From: Thamnaconus septentrionalis
Lineage: Eukaryota > Chordata > Actinopteri > Tetraodontiformes > Monacanthidae
DNA length: 64,000 nucleotides
Direction: 5' to 3'
Assembly (NCBI GenBank): GCA_009823395.1
Contig: CM020506.1
Span: 22,176,001 to 22,240,000, forward strand
The stretch's first letter is position 1; every line of letters starts with the position of its first letter. Under the pieces are notes generated by a model. It did not search any database and was not told where the DNA came from. It was given only the letters and a program-made list of their open reading frames with translations. Position numbers and translations under genes: made by a program. Below are positions 37,401 through 48,556 of the stretch, piece by piece.

Positions 37401-40400
37401 CCCTGGTGTTTTCACACCTTCAGTTTGTATTTAGTTTTTTCTTTTTGTCTTTTTTCTAAGCCAACAGCAGTGACGTTAACTTATGGCAAATTAGTTTTGG
37501 TCCCATTTAAGGTTAAGTGTGTAATATTTGGAGATTATGAGAAGAAACAGCAACATCAAGTGGTAGTTCACTGGCAAGTTCTGCTGAGCTCCTGTAGTTC
37601 ACTGGCAAGCTCAGGACTTGCCAGTGAAGTACAGTGGCCTGCGCACACAAACTTGGATACCTTGTCCACCTTCTTCTTTGTTGGTTTAATTCAGGACGCA
37701 AGCGTTAACCCTTAATACCAAACGCGCTGTCAGGCGACCTGGATTGTCCTCACCAGGCTTCCTTAGAAATATGGTGGTGCAAGATGGCAGCTAACTGGGA
37801 GCCTTACATTCTTACATGAGAACTGTTCATTGGGTGGTAAAACTACATTTTTCAGACTTTTATTGGACTGCAAGTATCCACTTTTATTAATGTATTTATG
37901 GGCAGTAGTTTGAGCTTTTACCAATATAAAAATGATAAATCAAGCCAAATTTGACTCACTGGACCTTTAAACCTAGTTTGTTGGTTTATTAAACCCATGC
38001 AGATTCAGTTAGATTGCCTGGTTTTCACCTCTGAACACTCTGCTGCAATCACACTGCATATTTTTCTGTTTTTTCAGAGGTGATGAGTCAGTCCTCACAG
38101 CTGTCCTCGGGAATCGCTGGTGGAACTCAGGCCGACCCGTCGACCCCGCAGTCGGTCACAGACGGCCCCTGCATGACTCCAGCCAGAGACCTGCGGCCTC
38201 AGCCCCTCGCAGCCCCGTTCCGTTCTCCCAGTCCGAGCGTCAGCTCCACCCTGAGCTCCGCCCTGAGCTCCACCTCGAGCCCCGTGTGCGACCGTCCTCC
38301 CATCGAACCCTCCCCGTGGTCAGAGTCCAGCCTTGACCAACCGTATCAGAAGTGCAAGAAGTCCCGCTCCTCCAGCAAGACCAGGTAACAACCGCAGCTC
38401 CTCCTCTTCCTCCTCCCCTCCCCTCGTTGAGTTTTTATCAGTTCTGCCAAGGTCTGTTCGGCTCTTCTGGCCTCTGCCCTCCAGGTTTACAAGATTGTGA
38501 GTGAAGTTCACCTAAAGAAAAAAACATTCTGACCAAAGTTAATAATTGAATTTTCAAGTTTTTCCATTGAAGACGTGTTTCGTGCTGTTCTGTCAATCCC
38601 TGTTATTGTTACTCATCCGTTACTTGAGACTAATAGATGGGAGCAAGTTCTTCCCCCTTTAATACAAATCACTGGAGTCGTGATATTTGTGACACTGCCA
38701 TCTGCTGTTTAGTCCTGTGACACTGCTTCATCTTCATGTCCGGCAGTCCAGTCAAAGAGGTGCTGCCGCCGCTTGAGGCCTGCCTTGAAAAATCTGGTCT
38801 GCCAGCGCAGCTCTCCCACCTGAAGCTGAGCCGCAGCCAGTCCAGCAGCACTCCCTCCACGCCGGAGATGCGTGTACACAGGCAGCTTTCTCTCAGGTAC
38901 TGAAGTCCTACCTGTGTGTAGTGTGACTCTTAGGCTTGTGAATGATAAACTGATGCGCTGATAACAAGAGAGATTCGATTCTAGAAGTATACACTGACAT
39001 GTTGTATATGTTGTTGTTCTTTTTATTATTACGCTTTCTTTTTGCCAGTGCCGTACAGCAACAGTGCAATGAATATGTGGTGTTTTACATATTTGAAAAT
39101 ATTCTACTGCATTGTAAGATGGTCACTTTTATAGAATTGGATTCCTTATTTCCAAACGTATCAACATCAACAAATTTTAACCATCAAATCCTATCAAATC
39201 GTTCCATATTAGAGGTTCAGCATTTTTGAATTACCTTAACCTCTGCATCGAGATGCATATGGAATCGTCTATCACAGAGTGATGTGCAACCCTAGTGACT
39301 TTATAAGTTAGCTCTGTAAATAATAGGAATTTACAAATGAGTCTACCTCACAAATAACCTTTTCTTTGTTTCTTTTCCGTGATTGTTTTTTTCTCCACAG
39401 ATTATCCAACACGGACTCTCCGTTCGAGAAGGACAGAGGTCGCGCCAGGGGTGCGAGGAGGCGACTCACAGAATACACTATCACTCTCCCGGAGACGCCC
39501 CCCGCCGGTCCCCCCCCTGTGCTGCATTACGCCAGCCGAGCCGGCTCCGAGGACAGCAACTCCGAGCACTCCTTCGCCTCCTACAACAGCTCGCCCTGCC
39601 GGGAGCTGCTGTGCGACTCGCCGGTGCAGCACCAGTCGTCTCCGCGAGGCAGCTACGCGCCGCAGCCGTCCCCGCGGCAGCCAAACAACTTCTACCACAA
39701 CTCCCGGCACCAGTCCAGCCCCTGCTTCCACAAGGCCTACAGTCCCGAGGGGGTGGTGGTGTACCCTCCGGACGTGGACCTGGCCCGGGGCTACTACGCC
39801 CAGCGCTCGCCCTGCCCCCCCAGCAGGTACGGGTACTGGCACCAGGACGCCGCCGTGTCCCACCACCAGAGGGCTCAGAGGCCCTTCCCCCCGAACCCGC
39901 TCAGACTGTCCCCCTCGCCTCGCCCCGACTGGGAGCGCCCGCGCTACCAGAGCGGCGGCGGCGGCCTCTCACCGCAGCTGGTGAGTGAGCAGCTCAAGTC
40001 GTGGCATCGGCGCAGTCAGCTCACAACGCCGAGGTCCCGCTCGCTGGACAGGCAGGGAGCCGTGCGGCTCAAACATCTCCACAGCCAGCAGCCCAGCGGC
40101 TACCAGAGCCACAAGTACGCCGAGCAAGTGAGTGAGAAAAACGTCGACACTGAACGGGAAATTTGTTATCACCTGCTCACATGTTCATAATGAATCACCT
40201 CGATGATTTTAATCAGACGTTTTATATCCCAAAGTGTTTTTAGCAGGAATAGAATGTTGTATTTTCAGTAATAAGCATTTCAGCTTTGAAATTTCCTCGT
40301 AGGTCATTTAAATTGAATGCCTTTTTTTTGTACCACGGGACGGGAAAAAAAACAATATAGCACTGAATGCTGAAAGGTGTTTTCCCTTTATTCCTAAATT

Positions 40401-40918
40401 TCATCCCTTGCTCCACCGATAAACTGTGTGCCGCAGCGGCTAGCTGACCTAGCGGTAAGATAACATGTGATGCGTTTGCTTAGCAGTGACAGACAGAAGA
40501 TGTTTTTATCCAATCGCCTTTAAAATTTCAACTCCCATTCATTCAGGAAACATTGCCAGGGTGCCAGGGTAGAGTTCCTGTTTAAAGCTGTGAAAAATAA
40601 TCTACATATAAGATCAGTGCATCAATTCAGCTGCCATTTTCACATTTTTTTTATCTGGCTCTTTTGCATTAATGTTTGTCTCTGGATAGATGGAATGATA
40701 AATAATGTGAGCTTGGTAACATGCTCTTTATGCGGCTCATGTTGTAATGTTGGAAATGTGTTTTAACCGAACAAGATGCAGGCCATTTTATAATAAAATT
40801 TTACTTTTCTGTCACTATCGTCAAGGTCACCCAGAGAAGAACACCTCAGAGTGCTGCGGATGATGCTCAAGGACACTGGGTTGTCGAAGATGGCACTCAC
40901 TTTGCAAGTCAACTGTAA
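32176..40918 (+). CDS. inava: Innate immunity activator protein (C1orf106-type, CUPID domain)
   Basis: Cytoplasmic adaptor that binds cytohesins through its CUPID domain, supports epithelial junctions and NOD2 signalling, and is linked to inflammatory bowel disease in human. Nine coding exons in continuous phase: 32176-32230, 35049-35182, 36766-36888, 36976-37204, 37342-37395, 38078-38384, 38747-38896, 39401-40127, 40835-40918 (the last could start in frame at 40826). This gives about 620 residues. The start MEGNGEISDSDSGIILHSG matches human MESKDEVSDTDSGIILQSG. The CUPID region (about residues 30-175) reads LEELRR-like coiled coil, then PGEKPPQIHRRIGAAFKLDD. Later marks are TSDDSSLSD, PWSESSLDQPYQK, LTEYTITLPE and SRSLDRQGA. 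The C terminus ASQL resembles human ISQV. Introns 3 and 4 are only 87 and 137 bp. Intron 1 carries a Tc1-like MITE and intron 5 another MITE. Confidence 0.95.
34116..34427. mobile_element. Tc1/mariner-like MITE, copy 2, in inava intron 1
   Basis: The ends TACAACACTACCCAGGAAAT and, reversed, TACAGCTACTACCCGAAAAA start at TA dinucleotides. The interior matches the copy at 23142 with a deletion of about 70 bp in the middle, and it lacks transposase. Confidence 0.8.
34428..34505. repeat. (AT)n microsatellite next to the MITE
   Basis: About 37 AT units with two TAT interruptions, followed by a T-rich run. Directly visible. Confidence 0.97.
36536..36592. repeat. (CATC)n tetranucleotide repeat in inava intron 2
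   Basis: About 13 CATC units with one CTAT interruption. This is the complement of the ATGG tail of the local SINE and may be its only remnant here. Confidence 0.9.
37506..37970. mobile_element. MITE with AGGTxCAGTGTGTAA ends, copy 2, in inava intron 5
   Basis: The left end GGTTAAGTGTGTAATATTTG and the reversed right end AAAGGTCCAGTGAGTCAAAT correspond to the ends of the copy at 12836. The shared interior includes CCACCTTCTTCTTTG and ACCTGGATTGTCC. TTAA stands at both borders (37507-37510, 37967-37970), which would suit a TTAA-targeting family but could be chance. Confidence 0.65.
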
Positions 40919-41558
40919 ACCTTCACTAAGGAATCCTCTGATAACTCAACAGATTCGCAGTTCGACTGCTCTCTGCCCAAAAAGATCAGTTTCATCCACG
41001 AGTCAAGTGCAACGATCTCTCAGTGTCCAGTGAAGGAGTGCGAGGCTGTTACAAAGTCATGCTGTCCATACCAACCACTGCATCCAAAGGGTCACAGTTA
41101 AAGTGATTGCAAAGTCGGTCTGTGATTAGACTTTCGGAAGAGTATTCTTAAAATGTTTGAACTGAAAGAGCCTGAACGCTATTTATTATTACTAAGGTGT
41201 GTTTGTTTGAAAAGAAGCTGTGTTGTGACAAAGCTAGCGTGCTGCCACCTCAGAACTACTACTAATTCTGTCATCAGACTGTTTCAGATAAACCTACATC
41301 AACTTGTACTTTATACGTTTACGGTACGTAGTCATATGCACTAAAATTACGAGTTGCTGTTATCACAAAACTGAAAATGTATATCAGTCACTATGCCTAA
41401 ATATTTGTAAGAGTTCTAAGGATGTGAAATCAAGTAATAGTTGAGTACTAAAAATGTAACTTTGTTTATAACTTCATTTTGTGTTGACTGGTTTGAATTA
41501 ACATGTTGAACGTCAGTCACTTAGTATGGTGTGTGTGAGTGGGTGTTTGGGTGGGCAG

Positions 41559-41559
<1 letters not shown>

Positions 41560-41619
<60 letters not shown>
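41560..41619. repeat. (CT)29 microsatellite
   Basis: Uninterrupted CT run in the inava 3'UTR, directly visible, preceded by a G/T-rich stretch. Confidence 0.97.
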
Positions 41620-41622
<3 letters not shown>

Positions 41623-42179
41623 TGTGTGGCTATGCCAGTTAACTTGAATTACTTTTAGACTTGATGAACTAGTGGAAACTAGAGGACAACTTGACTTACA
41701 AAGTACAACAGGAGAACAGTCTTGATGCTTGGCAGCTATTGTCATATTAAAATGTAAATGTCTTGAGTTTAAATATAAACTCCACTTCATCTGTGTTCTA
41801 CCCACGATTTACTTTTGAAGATGTGATACACAATCTTAGCGTTCAGAAATCTTCTAAAGTTAGAATTACTGCTCCCACGAGGGAATGTGTTAAAGATGTG
41901 TTTCATTTAACGAGTAGTATGAAGGGAGCAGTAATGTTATGAGTACATGACCTGTTCAGGGTTTTTTGAACATGTCACTAAAGTCTGCCTTTAATCCATT
42001 TTTTCACAGAGACTTCTGTCAAAGGTTACATTCTTCATCAAAAGATCTAGAGAAATTTAAATATATCCTTGTTGTAAACAACAACAACAACAACACACAT
42101 TTATTTTGGTTGTCTGTCTGTTTTTGGATTCTCTCCACCAATGTCCATGCATTATTTTGAATAGAAGTATACACCTACA

Positions 42180-42400
42180 TGTTTAGGTCCATCCATCCAT
42201 GCATCTGTCAATTTTCCATGGATGTCTTTTCCTACAGTCGTGGTCACTGGGCTGTACTGGAGCCTGTCCCAGCTGTGTTTGGGCGAATGCTGGGTTCACC
42301 CAGGACAAGTCACCAGTTTATTGTGGGAGGGGCTGGAGTCCCTGGAGAGGAACCCTCAGACAGGGAGAACATGTTTAGGTCTATATTGGAAATTCGACAG
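42180..42400 (-). mobile_element. Degenerate SINE remnant, reverse
   Basis: It starts with the reversed tail (GTCCATCCATCCATGCATC), then GGAGCCTGTCCCAGCTGTGT, CACCCAGGACAAGTCACCAG and GGGAGAACATG, in the order of a reversed family member but with many changes and gaps. Confidence 0.55.
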
Positions 42401-42723
42401 TTTTCTTCAATTCTTATTCTACTCATGTTAAGTTTGATCGTTTTCAATGACAGGAAAACGGTGCAGATTCCACCACAGATTCACCAAAGCAATTCTCTGA
42501 TCTTATCTTATTTTTGGGGAAGTCAGACCTGATACCAAAGGTGACAAACATGAATTTTGAATATCAACTGCTCTAGAGACTGTGCTGGTTGTATATCTGT
42601 TTTTCTTAACATAAATTTGTTTTTTACCCCTTTTCTACTGCCTTTTTTATTTGTTTGTGTACATTCAATGGTAATAATGTGTTCCTGGTTCAATTCTGTG
42701 AACATGTTTTTCCTGTGGAAGAA

Positions 42724-42729
42724 AATAAA
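42724..42729 (+). promoter_or_regulatory. inava: Poly(A) signal of inava
   Basis: AATAAA followed by GTGTAAAAATTTGTGCTGAATGT, a GT-rich context. It is the last good signal before the presumed adipor1 first exon. Confidence 0.6.
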
Positions 42730-42879
42730 GTGTAAAAATTTGTGCTGAATGTTTGAGCTACTCGTTTGATTAAAAAATAGGTACTTTTAATTCTCTTCGG
42801 CATATACTTGTATGTCTACGTATGATGCGTATTTTACTAACAAAGGCGTATTTATATTTTTAAAATGTATAAATGTACG

Positions 42880-42993
42880 CTTTTGTTTTGAAAACCGAGG
42901 AGCAGTGGGTTTAAGGAAAAGAGCTTCCGGAAAGGATTGTATATCGCGTATCGATAAACAATCACCTACCTGGTCTAAAGGCTCTCATAGCAG
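42880..42993 (+). promoter_or_regulatory. adipor1: Presumed adipor1 promoter and noncoding first exon
   Basis: A palindromic ETS-type site TTCCGGAA lies at 42925-42932. The segment ends at CTCATAGCAG|GTGAGG, a strong donor at 42993. The first coding exon begins at an acceptor (44339-44340), so a spliced 5' exon is needed and this is the best candidate. It starts less than about 200 bp after the inava poly(A) site. Confidence 0.5.
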
Positions 42994-44413
42994 GTGAGGA
43001 GTATTCATTCAGTTGGTCCAATGTGAAAGATATTCAGAACTGTTATTACAAGTATATGTTGTTGATGTCGCACAGTCTTTGTCAGTCTGCTCTTTGGTAA
43101 AATCACGAAGCTGTTTCTTTGCTGGTTAGCTACAGCTTAGCGCTAGCTAAAACGTAACATTAGCTTGATGACAGCCATACGATACGGTACTCGATAGGTG
43201 AGCCAGTCTTCATTACATTTTTAATACGGCTCGTCTCGACGACAGGCATTCATCGATCAAGATAATACATTTTTATAGGTCAAAATCTCCGATTTTTGTG
43301 CTTGTTTACAATTTGTACTCGCACCTTTGTTTCTGTGCTAACCAGTCTTCGTTGGGCAGAATTCGCCTAGATTTGTCCAATGTAATCGTAGGTTTTCAGT
43401 TGTCACACTCGGTTGTGTCTCAACTATTCGTGTTTTCTGTTTTACCGGAGGTGTTGTGTCAGTGAAGCTGTTCGAAGAAAAGTCATGTCTGGTGACGTTA
43501 GACCAGCGCAAGTGTGGCAGCGCCTTTATTCTCCTGCCGTTGATGTCTCTGCTCGACGAGACAAAGCTTCATATAGTTGAACACACATTCAGAAACCGGT
43601 TGTTCTGCGGAAGAAAATGGTCTTCTCGCGAAGAACCTGGATAGGCAACATGTAGGAGTGCGGGAACAAAAGCGGCTGATTGTTCTGCAGTAACCTCCGT
43701 CTAATAATTATGTAAAGTACGATGTGCTTTTATTGTCCTGCACGGGACGATTTAACACATTAGAAGTCCTGCTGGCACACATCCCTAATGTAATGCAGCA
43801 GTTAGTAAATAAGCTAGCCATACTTTTTCGGTTGTAAACACAAAAGTATTAACGTGTTTTACAAGAAGCACATTTTTTTTCAAAGTTACCAGAAATGCAG
43901 GAAGTGATTGTCAACTCTTTTTCTCAGTACAACCTGACATGTCAGTTGAATTAGGCTAAACTTTGCCAAATCTTGCATTCAGCTTTCATGTTAGCATTTT
44001 GGCCATAACGTCATACTTACACTTATTTTCTATTGATCTGTTTAGTGTAACTGGGGATTTATGCAATCATACATCCGACTGAGGTTTATGTCTACTATCA
44101 ATTTATTGTCTGATTTAAAAAAAAAAAAAAAAATTGTGCCTGACTATCAGATATATCTGTAGTCCCACATAGTCCTGGCAATTGTTTTAATTATTTCTAT
44201 GTATATTTCTCAATCGCGTTATTTTACAGTAATCAATTATGTACAGGTTGATCATCAAGGTTAACGCAGAATAATTTTTTTTAAGTCCTAACTTGAGTTG
44301 TTATTGGTGCTCACTGTTGATTTCAATTGTGGTTCCTCAGGAGAAGATTGAATTATCAGTACCAGCTGAGGCAGAACACAGGGACTGTGAGTGGGTCATC
44401 AGGCAGTCTCCTT

Positions 44414-47400
44414 ATGTCAGGCCGCAACGGGTCTGCAAGTGATGCAGACTGCCGGATCTCTGAGGACTGCCGCGTCCCAGATGTTGAGCTGATGGAGCTG
44501 GGGCCGCTGCTGGAGGAGGGAGGAGGGCGACAGGCAGCAGCTAAAAGCGTCCACCCGGAGGTAGGACAGCCTCAGGAAATTCCCCAAAAGCAGAAGAAAA
44601 AGCCCGGAGCTCTCAGCAATTTTTGTCCATTTTTTTCAGGGAGCTCCGATGCTCGGTGATGAGGAAGAGGACGATGACGAGGTGGGCGAGGTTCTGACCC
44701 TTCCGCTCCAGGCCCACCACGCCATGGAGAAGATGGAGGAGTTTGTACACAAGGTAAACGCTTATCTTCACAGGTTCCTGAAGCTGTTGCGGTCGCGGAG
44801 TTGAGTTGCAAACCGGGACTTTTAACTCCATAGCCAATTATTTAATTGACCAACAAATAAGGGGTGGAGGAGCGGCGAGCAAGAGAGAGAGAGAGGAGAT
44901 CCAGAGCCGTTAAAGGCACTGCGGCGTTTCCTGCTGCGCCGCTTTCCACTGCATTAATCATTGCCGCCAACGTTAAGACGGTTAGACCTCCCCTCTGGTC
45001 GCCGGGCCGCTCCGCTCTTTCGCAATCTGACCCCGGCACCAACGCCACCCGTCCAACCAAAACGCGCGGTGAGCCGGAACCGCTTTTGCCGTACGGCCCT
45101 GCTGCGTTTTTGACGCTATGTGCCAGAACGACTGAAAAATCAGCGGGGGGGGGCCACCGGCGGCTGCAGAGCAGTAATAATAATTCACTATGTCCTTTTT
45201 CATGTCGTCCTCCTGCTTTTCAGGTTTGGGAGGGGCGCTGGAGAGTCATCCCTTTCCACGTCCTGCCCGAGTGGCTGAAGGATAATGATTACCTCCTGCA
45301 CGGACACCGGCCCCCGATGCCCTCCTTCCGGGCCTGCTTCGGAAGCATCTTCAGAATTCACACTGAGACCGGAAACATCTGGACACACCTGCTGGGTGAG
45401 AGAGGGAGAAAGGCCTCGCACGCACCTGCCTTTAGAATAGAATAGATTCTTAACAAAGTGTTTGTTAATCCCACAGTGGTGAAATTTGTATCATTACAGC
45501 AACGGCATAGTGCAAAAAAGAGGGAAAATTATATTAATTGAAAATAGATAAGGCAATAAAAACTAAAATCTAAACTGTTTTATTGTAAAAAAAAAAAAAA
45601 AAAAACAACAAGATATTTACATCTTATGAACATTTGGAATATTTACAGCTATCTACATACTGACATATAGATAAGGGAGTAATTGAAAACATTTTGTCGA
45701 CAGTCTTATGTTGATTGCTGCATGTATTGTATTGCATAGCTGCAGTATCTTCAGTCATTCGTTTTCGGGAAAATAATTTATTTATTTTTCTTCTTCCTTT
45801 AGGGCTCATCTTGTTCATCTGTCTGGGCACGTTAACCATGCTGCGGCCCAACATGTATTTTATGGCCCCACTGCAAGAGAAGGTGGTGTTCGGGATGTTC
45901 TTCCTGGGAGCTGTGCTCTGCCTCAGCTTCTCCTGGCTCTTTCACACCGTCTACTGCCACTCTGAGAAGGTGTCTCGCACCTTCTCCAAGTAAGTCCTCG
46001 CAGACGTGCATGTATGCATGCTGATTGGCCAGGTCGGTCACGTGACCACGTCGCGCAGCTTTGAAGCTTTGCTGCCGTTAATGTTGCTCTTTTTAACAAC
46101 ACTAACGCTAAAAAAAAAAAAAAAAGACTGAGAATTGATTCCACGGCTCAGTAATGAGCTTTTATTCAACAGCAAATTCGCAGTGATATTGCAGCTATAC
46201 CAGCGTTGGTATGTCGTCCCAGTGTTATTCGATTATTGCAATAAACATAGAGTTTTGTTTACTTTATTAAAACCTGCAAAGGCGTCACATCATTTACATA
46301 TGTTTAAGTGGATCATTTCAGAAACTTATTTTTTAAGCTCAAAAGTGATATTTACTTATTTTGTCTCTGAGTTTTTCTAATTCCAATCTTAGGTTGATGT
46401 GCAGTTTGAAATGATAACAAAAGTTCATTTGAAATTTTTAAGAAGCCGTCATCAGACTATCTACCAGATGTGAAGATTTGGGCTTCCATTTGTGGCCACC
46501 TTTTCTCAAAGGTTTCAATTTGAATCACATTGGAAGGATGCAACATGTGTGCTTTTGGTTAGGTTTTACTTGAACGTAGGATTGAAAACTCAAAATTCAA
46601 AACCTAAAAATGTTTTTTTTTGTGTGTTTAAATGCAAGGAATCAATGATGCTCTTGCATGCTTTAAAAAAAAAAAAGAAGAACCGCAGCTTTTCTGGGCA
46701 GATTTTAACTCCTCTTGTTTGTCTGTGTGGTTTCCTGTCATCAGGCTTGACTACTCAGGCATTGCACTTCTCATCATGGGCTCCTTTGTGCCATGGCTGT
46801 ACTACTCCTTCTACTGTTCCCCTCAGCCTCGACTTATCTACCTCACTATTGTGTGCGTCCTTGGCATTGCTGCAATTGTAGTTGCCCAATGGGACCGTTT
46901 CTCAACACCTCGCCACAGACCTACAAGAGCAGGTACCCAACGTTTTTGTCGTCTGTCAGTAGTGTGTGAACACTAATTACACTGATCAACTGCTGAGCTT
47001 GTTTTTAATTTGTGAGATAAATCATTTTTATAAGTTAAACTAAGAAGAGGAACATTTTGGAGAAGAACCAGTCGTATCAGTGTAATAAATGCACAAATTG
47101 TTCTTAAACAACAGCAAAAGAAAAGAGGTTTTATCTGAAAATTTGGAGGCAGACTAACAAATCCAACAGCAAAATTAGAGGCAAAACATTTAATTTATAC
47201 AACTTCACTGTCGATCTGGGTTCAATTATTAAAAACGTTCAAAATGGACGTGGACTTGCTGACGTGAACTTGATATTCCAGAGTAGTAGTAGTAGTAGTA
47301 GTAGTAAGAATGAATTCAGCCTTTAAGCAACAATAACCTAGAACCCTGTTTTCACTTAGCAGAAAAGCAGGTCATTTACAGGCATTTGAAATTTCCATGC

Positions 47401-48556
47401 GTGTGAAAACTGTCACGGATGGAAAAAGGCGGCATAGCATTTTCTCTCCCACACACAAAGAAATCTGTGATGACATTGATAATCTGCAGCATTAACAAGC
47501 GACCTGGCAGAACCAGAAGTCATTGCACTCAATGACCTAAATGTTGTGAGCGTACCTCATTTCCTGTTTTGTCTCGACTCTCGTGGTTACCGTCGCTTCT
47601 CACACAAGCTGGTTAATTACTAGCCCGCAAAGACGAACCCAAGTGAGAACACGGCATTCGGGAAAATGTGCCGGCTTTGTGAATGTGTGAAAATGGCGCT
47701 GAAAATCCCAACATTTTGTTTTGTTTTTATGTTTTTTAAGGTGACAGTTTACAGGCATTTTAAGTGAGAACCGCTGTGCCTGCTGTGCAGCCATCTTCAT
47801 GATTTTAAACCACCGTGTCTCCCTCAGGTGTGTTCATGGGTCTTGGATTAAGCGGCATTGTACCAACCATGCACTTCACCATCGAGGAGGGCTTTGTCAA
47901 GGCCACCACAGTCGGACAGATGGGCTGGTTCTACTTGATGGGGGCCATGTATATCACTGGTGCTGGTCTTTATGCAGCCAGGATCCCTGAGCGCTATTTT
48001 CCTGGCAAGTGTGACATCTGGGTAAGTGCTTTTTTGTGTTCAGGATCTGCATTTTACATTTCCACTGAATTATGCCTACAGTCTTAAAAAAAACAAAACA
48101 AAGGATTTGGTTACTAACATGACATTTTCGAGTGTAAAAAATATGACTTTCGTTCAGAAATACTTGTACGTGCTGCCTGTATTTTAGAATTCTTTCCTGC
48201 TTGCTTATTTTCTGAGCATCACGTACTGAAAATTATACTATTGACTGATTGATTGATTGGTCTCAACTACGCTGTTGCAGCACCAACACTATACAGTAAT
48301 TACAAGAAACATTCAAGTGAATCGATATACAACAAACAAACAATGTATTTAGCAATGCATTAACACCAATAGTCTCTCAAGTTGTACTCCGCTGACTTCA
48401 CTAATGCTTTCATTTGACTCTTCACAGTTCCACTCTCACCAGATCTTTCACGTGCTGGTGGTGGCAGCAGCTTTCATCCACTTCTACGGGGTCTCCAACC
48501 TGCAGGAATTCCGCTACGGCCTCGAGGGAGGATGCACAGATGACACGCTACTCTGA
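44414..48556 (+). CDS. adipor1: Adiponectin receptor 1 (PAQR1)
   Basis: Seven-helix receptor with the N terminus in the cytosol. It binds adiponectin, has zinc-dependent ceramidase activity and signals to AMPK. Seven coding exons in continuous phase: 44414-44560 (exon opens at 44341), 44640-44753, 45224-45395, 45803-45989, 46745-46932, 47828-48021, 48428-48556. This gives 376 residues against 375 in human. The N-terminal 50 residues diverge, with only ELGPLLEE clearly kept. From LTLPLQAHHAMEKMEEF onward the match is close. Zinc ligands are kept at H192, H338 and H342 (human 191, 337, 341). The ending GGCTDDTLL marks receptor 1, not receptor 2. The start ATG has a weak context (CCTT ATG T). 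Intron 1 of the coding part is only 79 bp. Which teleost duplicate this is cannot be told. Confidence 0.96.
47284..47308. repeat. (GTA)8 trinucleotide repeat in adipor1 intron
   Basis: Eight AGT/GTA units, directly visible. Confidence 0.9.

Larger units (their letters stand above)
40919..42745 (+). other. inava: inava 3' untranslated region
   Basis: Non-coding and AT-rich, running from the stop codon to just past the AATAAA at 42724. It contains the (CT)n run and a degenerate reversed SINE. The extent is inferred from the poly(A) signal. Confidence 0.6.

Noticed and set aside
42993..44340. Possible extra small gene in adipor1 intron 1 (frame at 43456-43644)
   Set aside because: Short, starts from a non-ATG or weak codon context, no homology that I recognise.
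44864..45445. 193-residue frame across adipor1 intron and exon 3
   Set aside because: Only its end is real exon (45224-45395); the upstream part is intronic, the acceptor at 45223 is clear, and the N-terminal half matches nothing.
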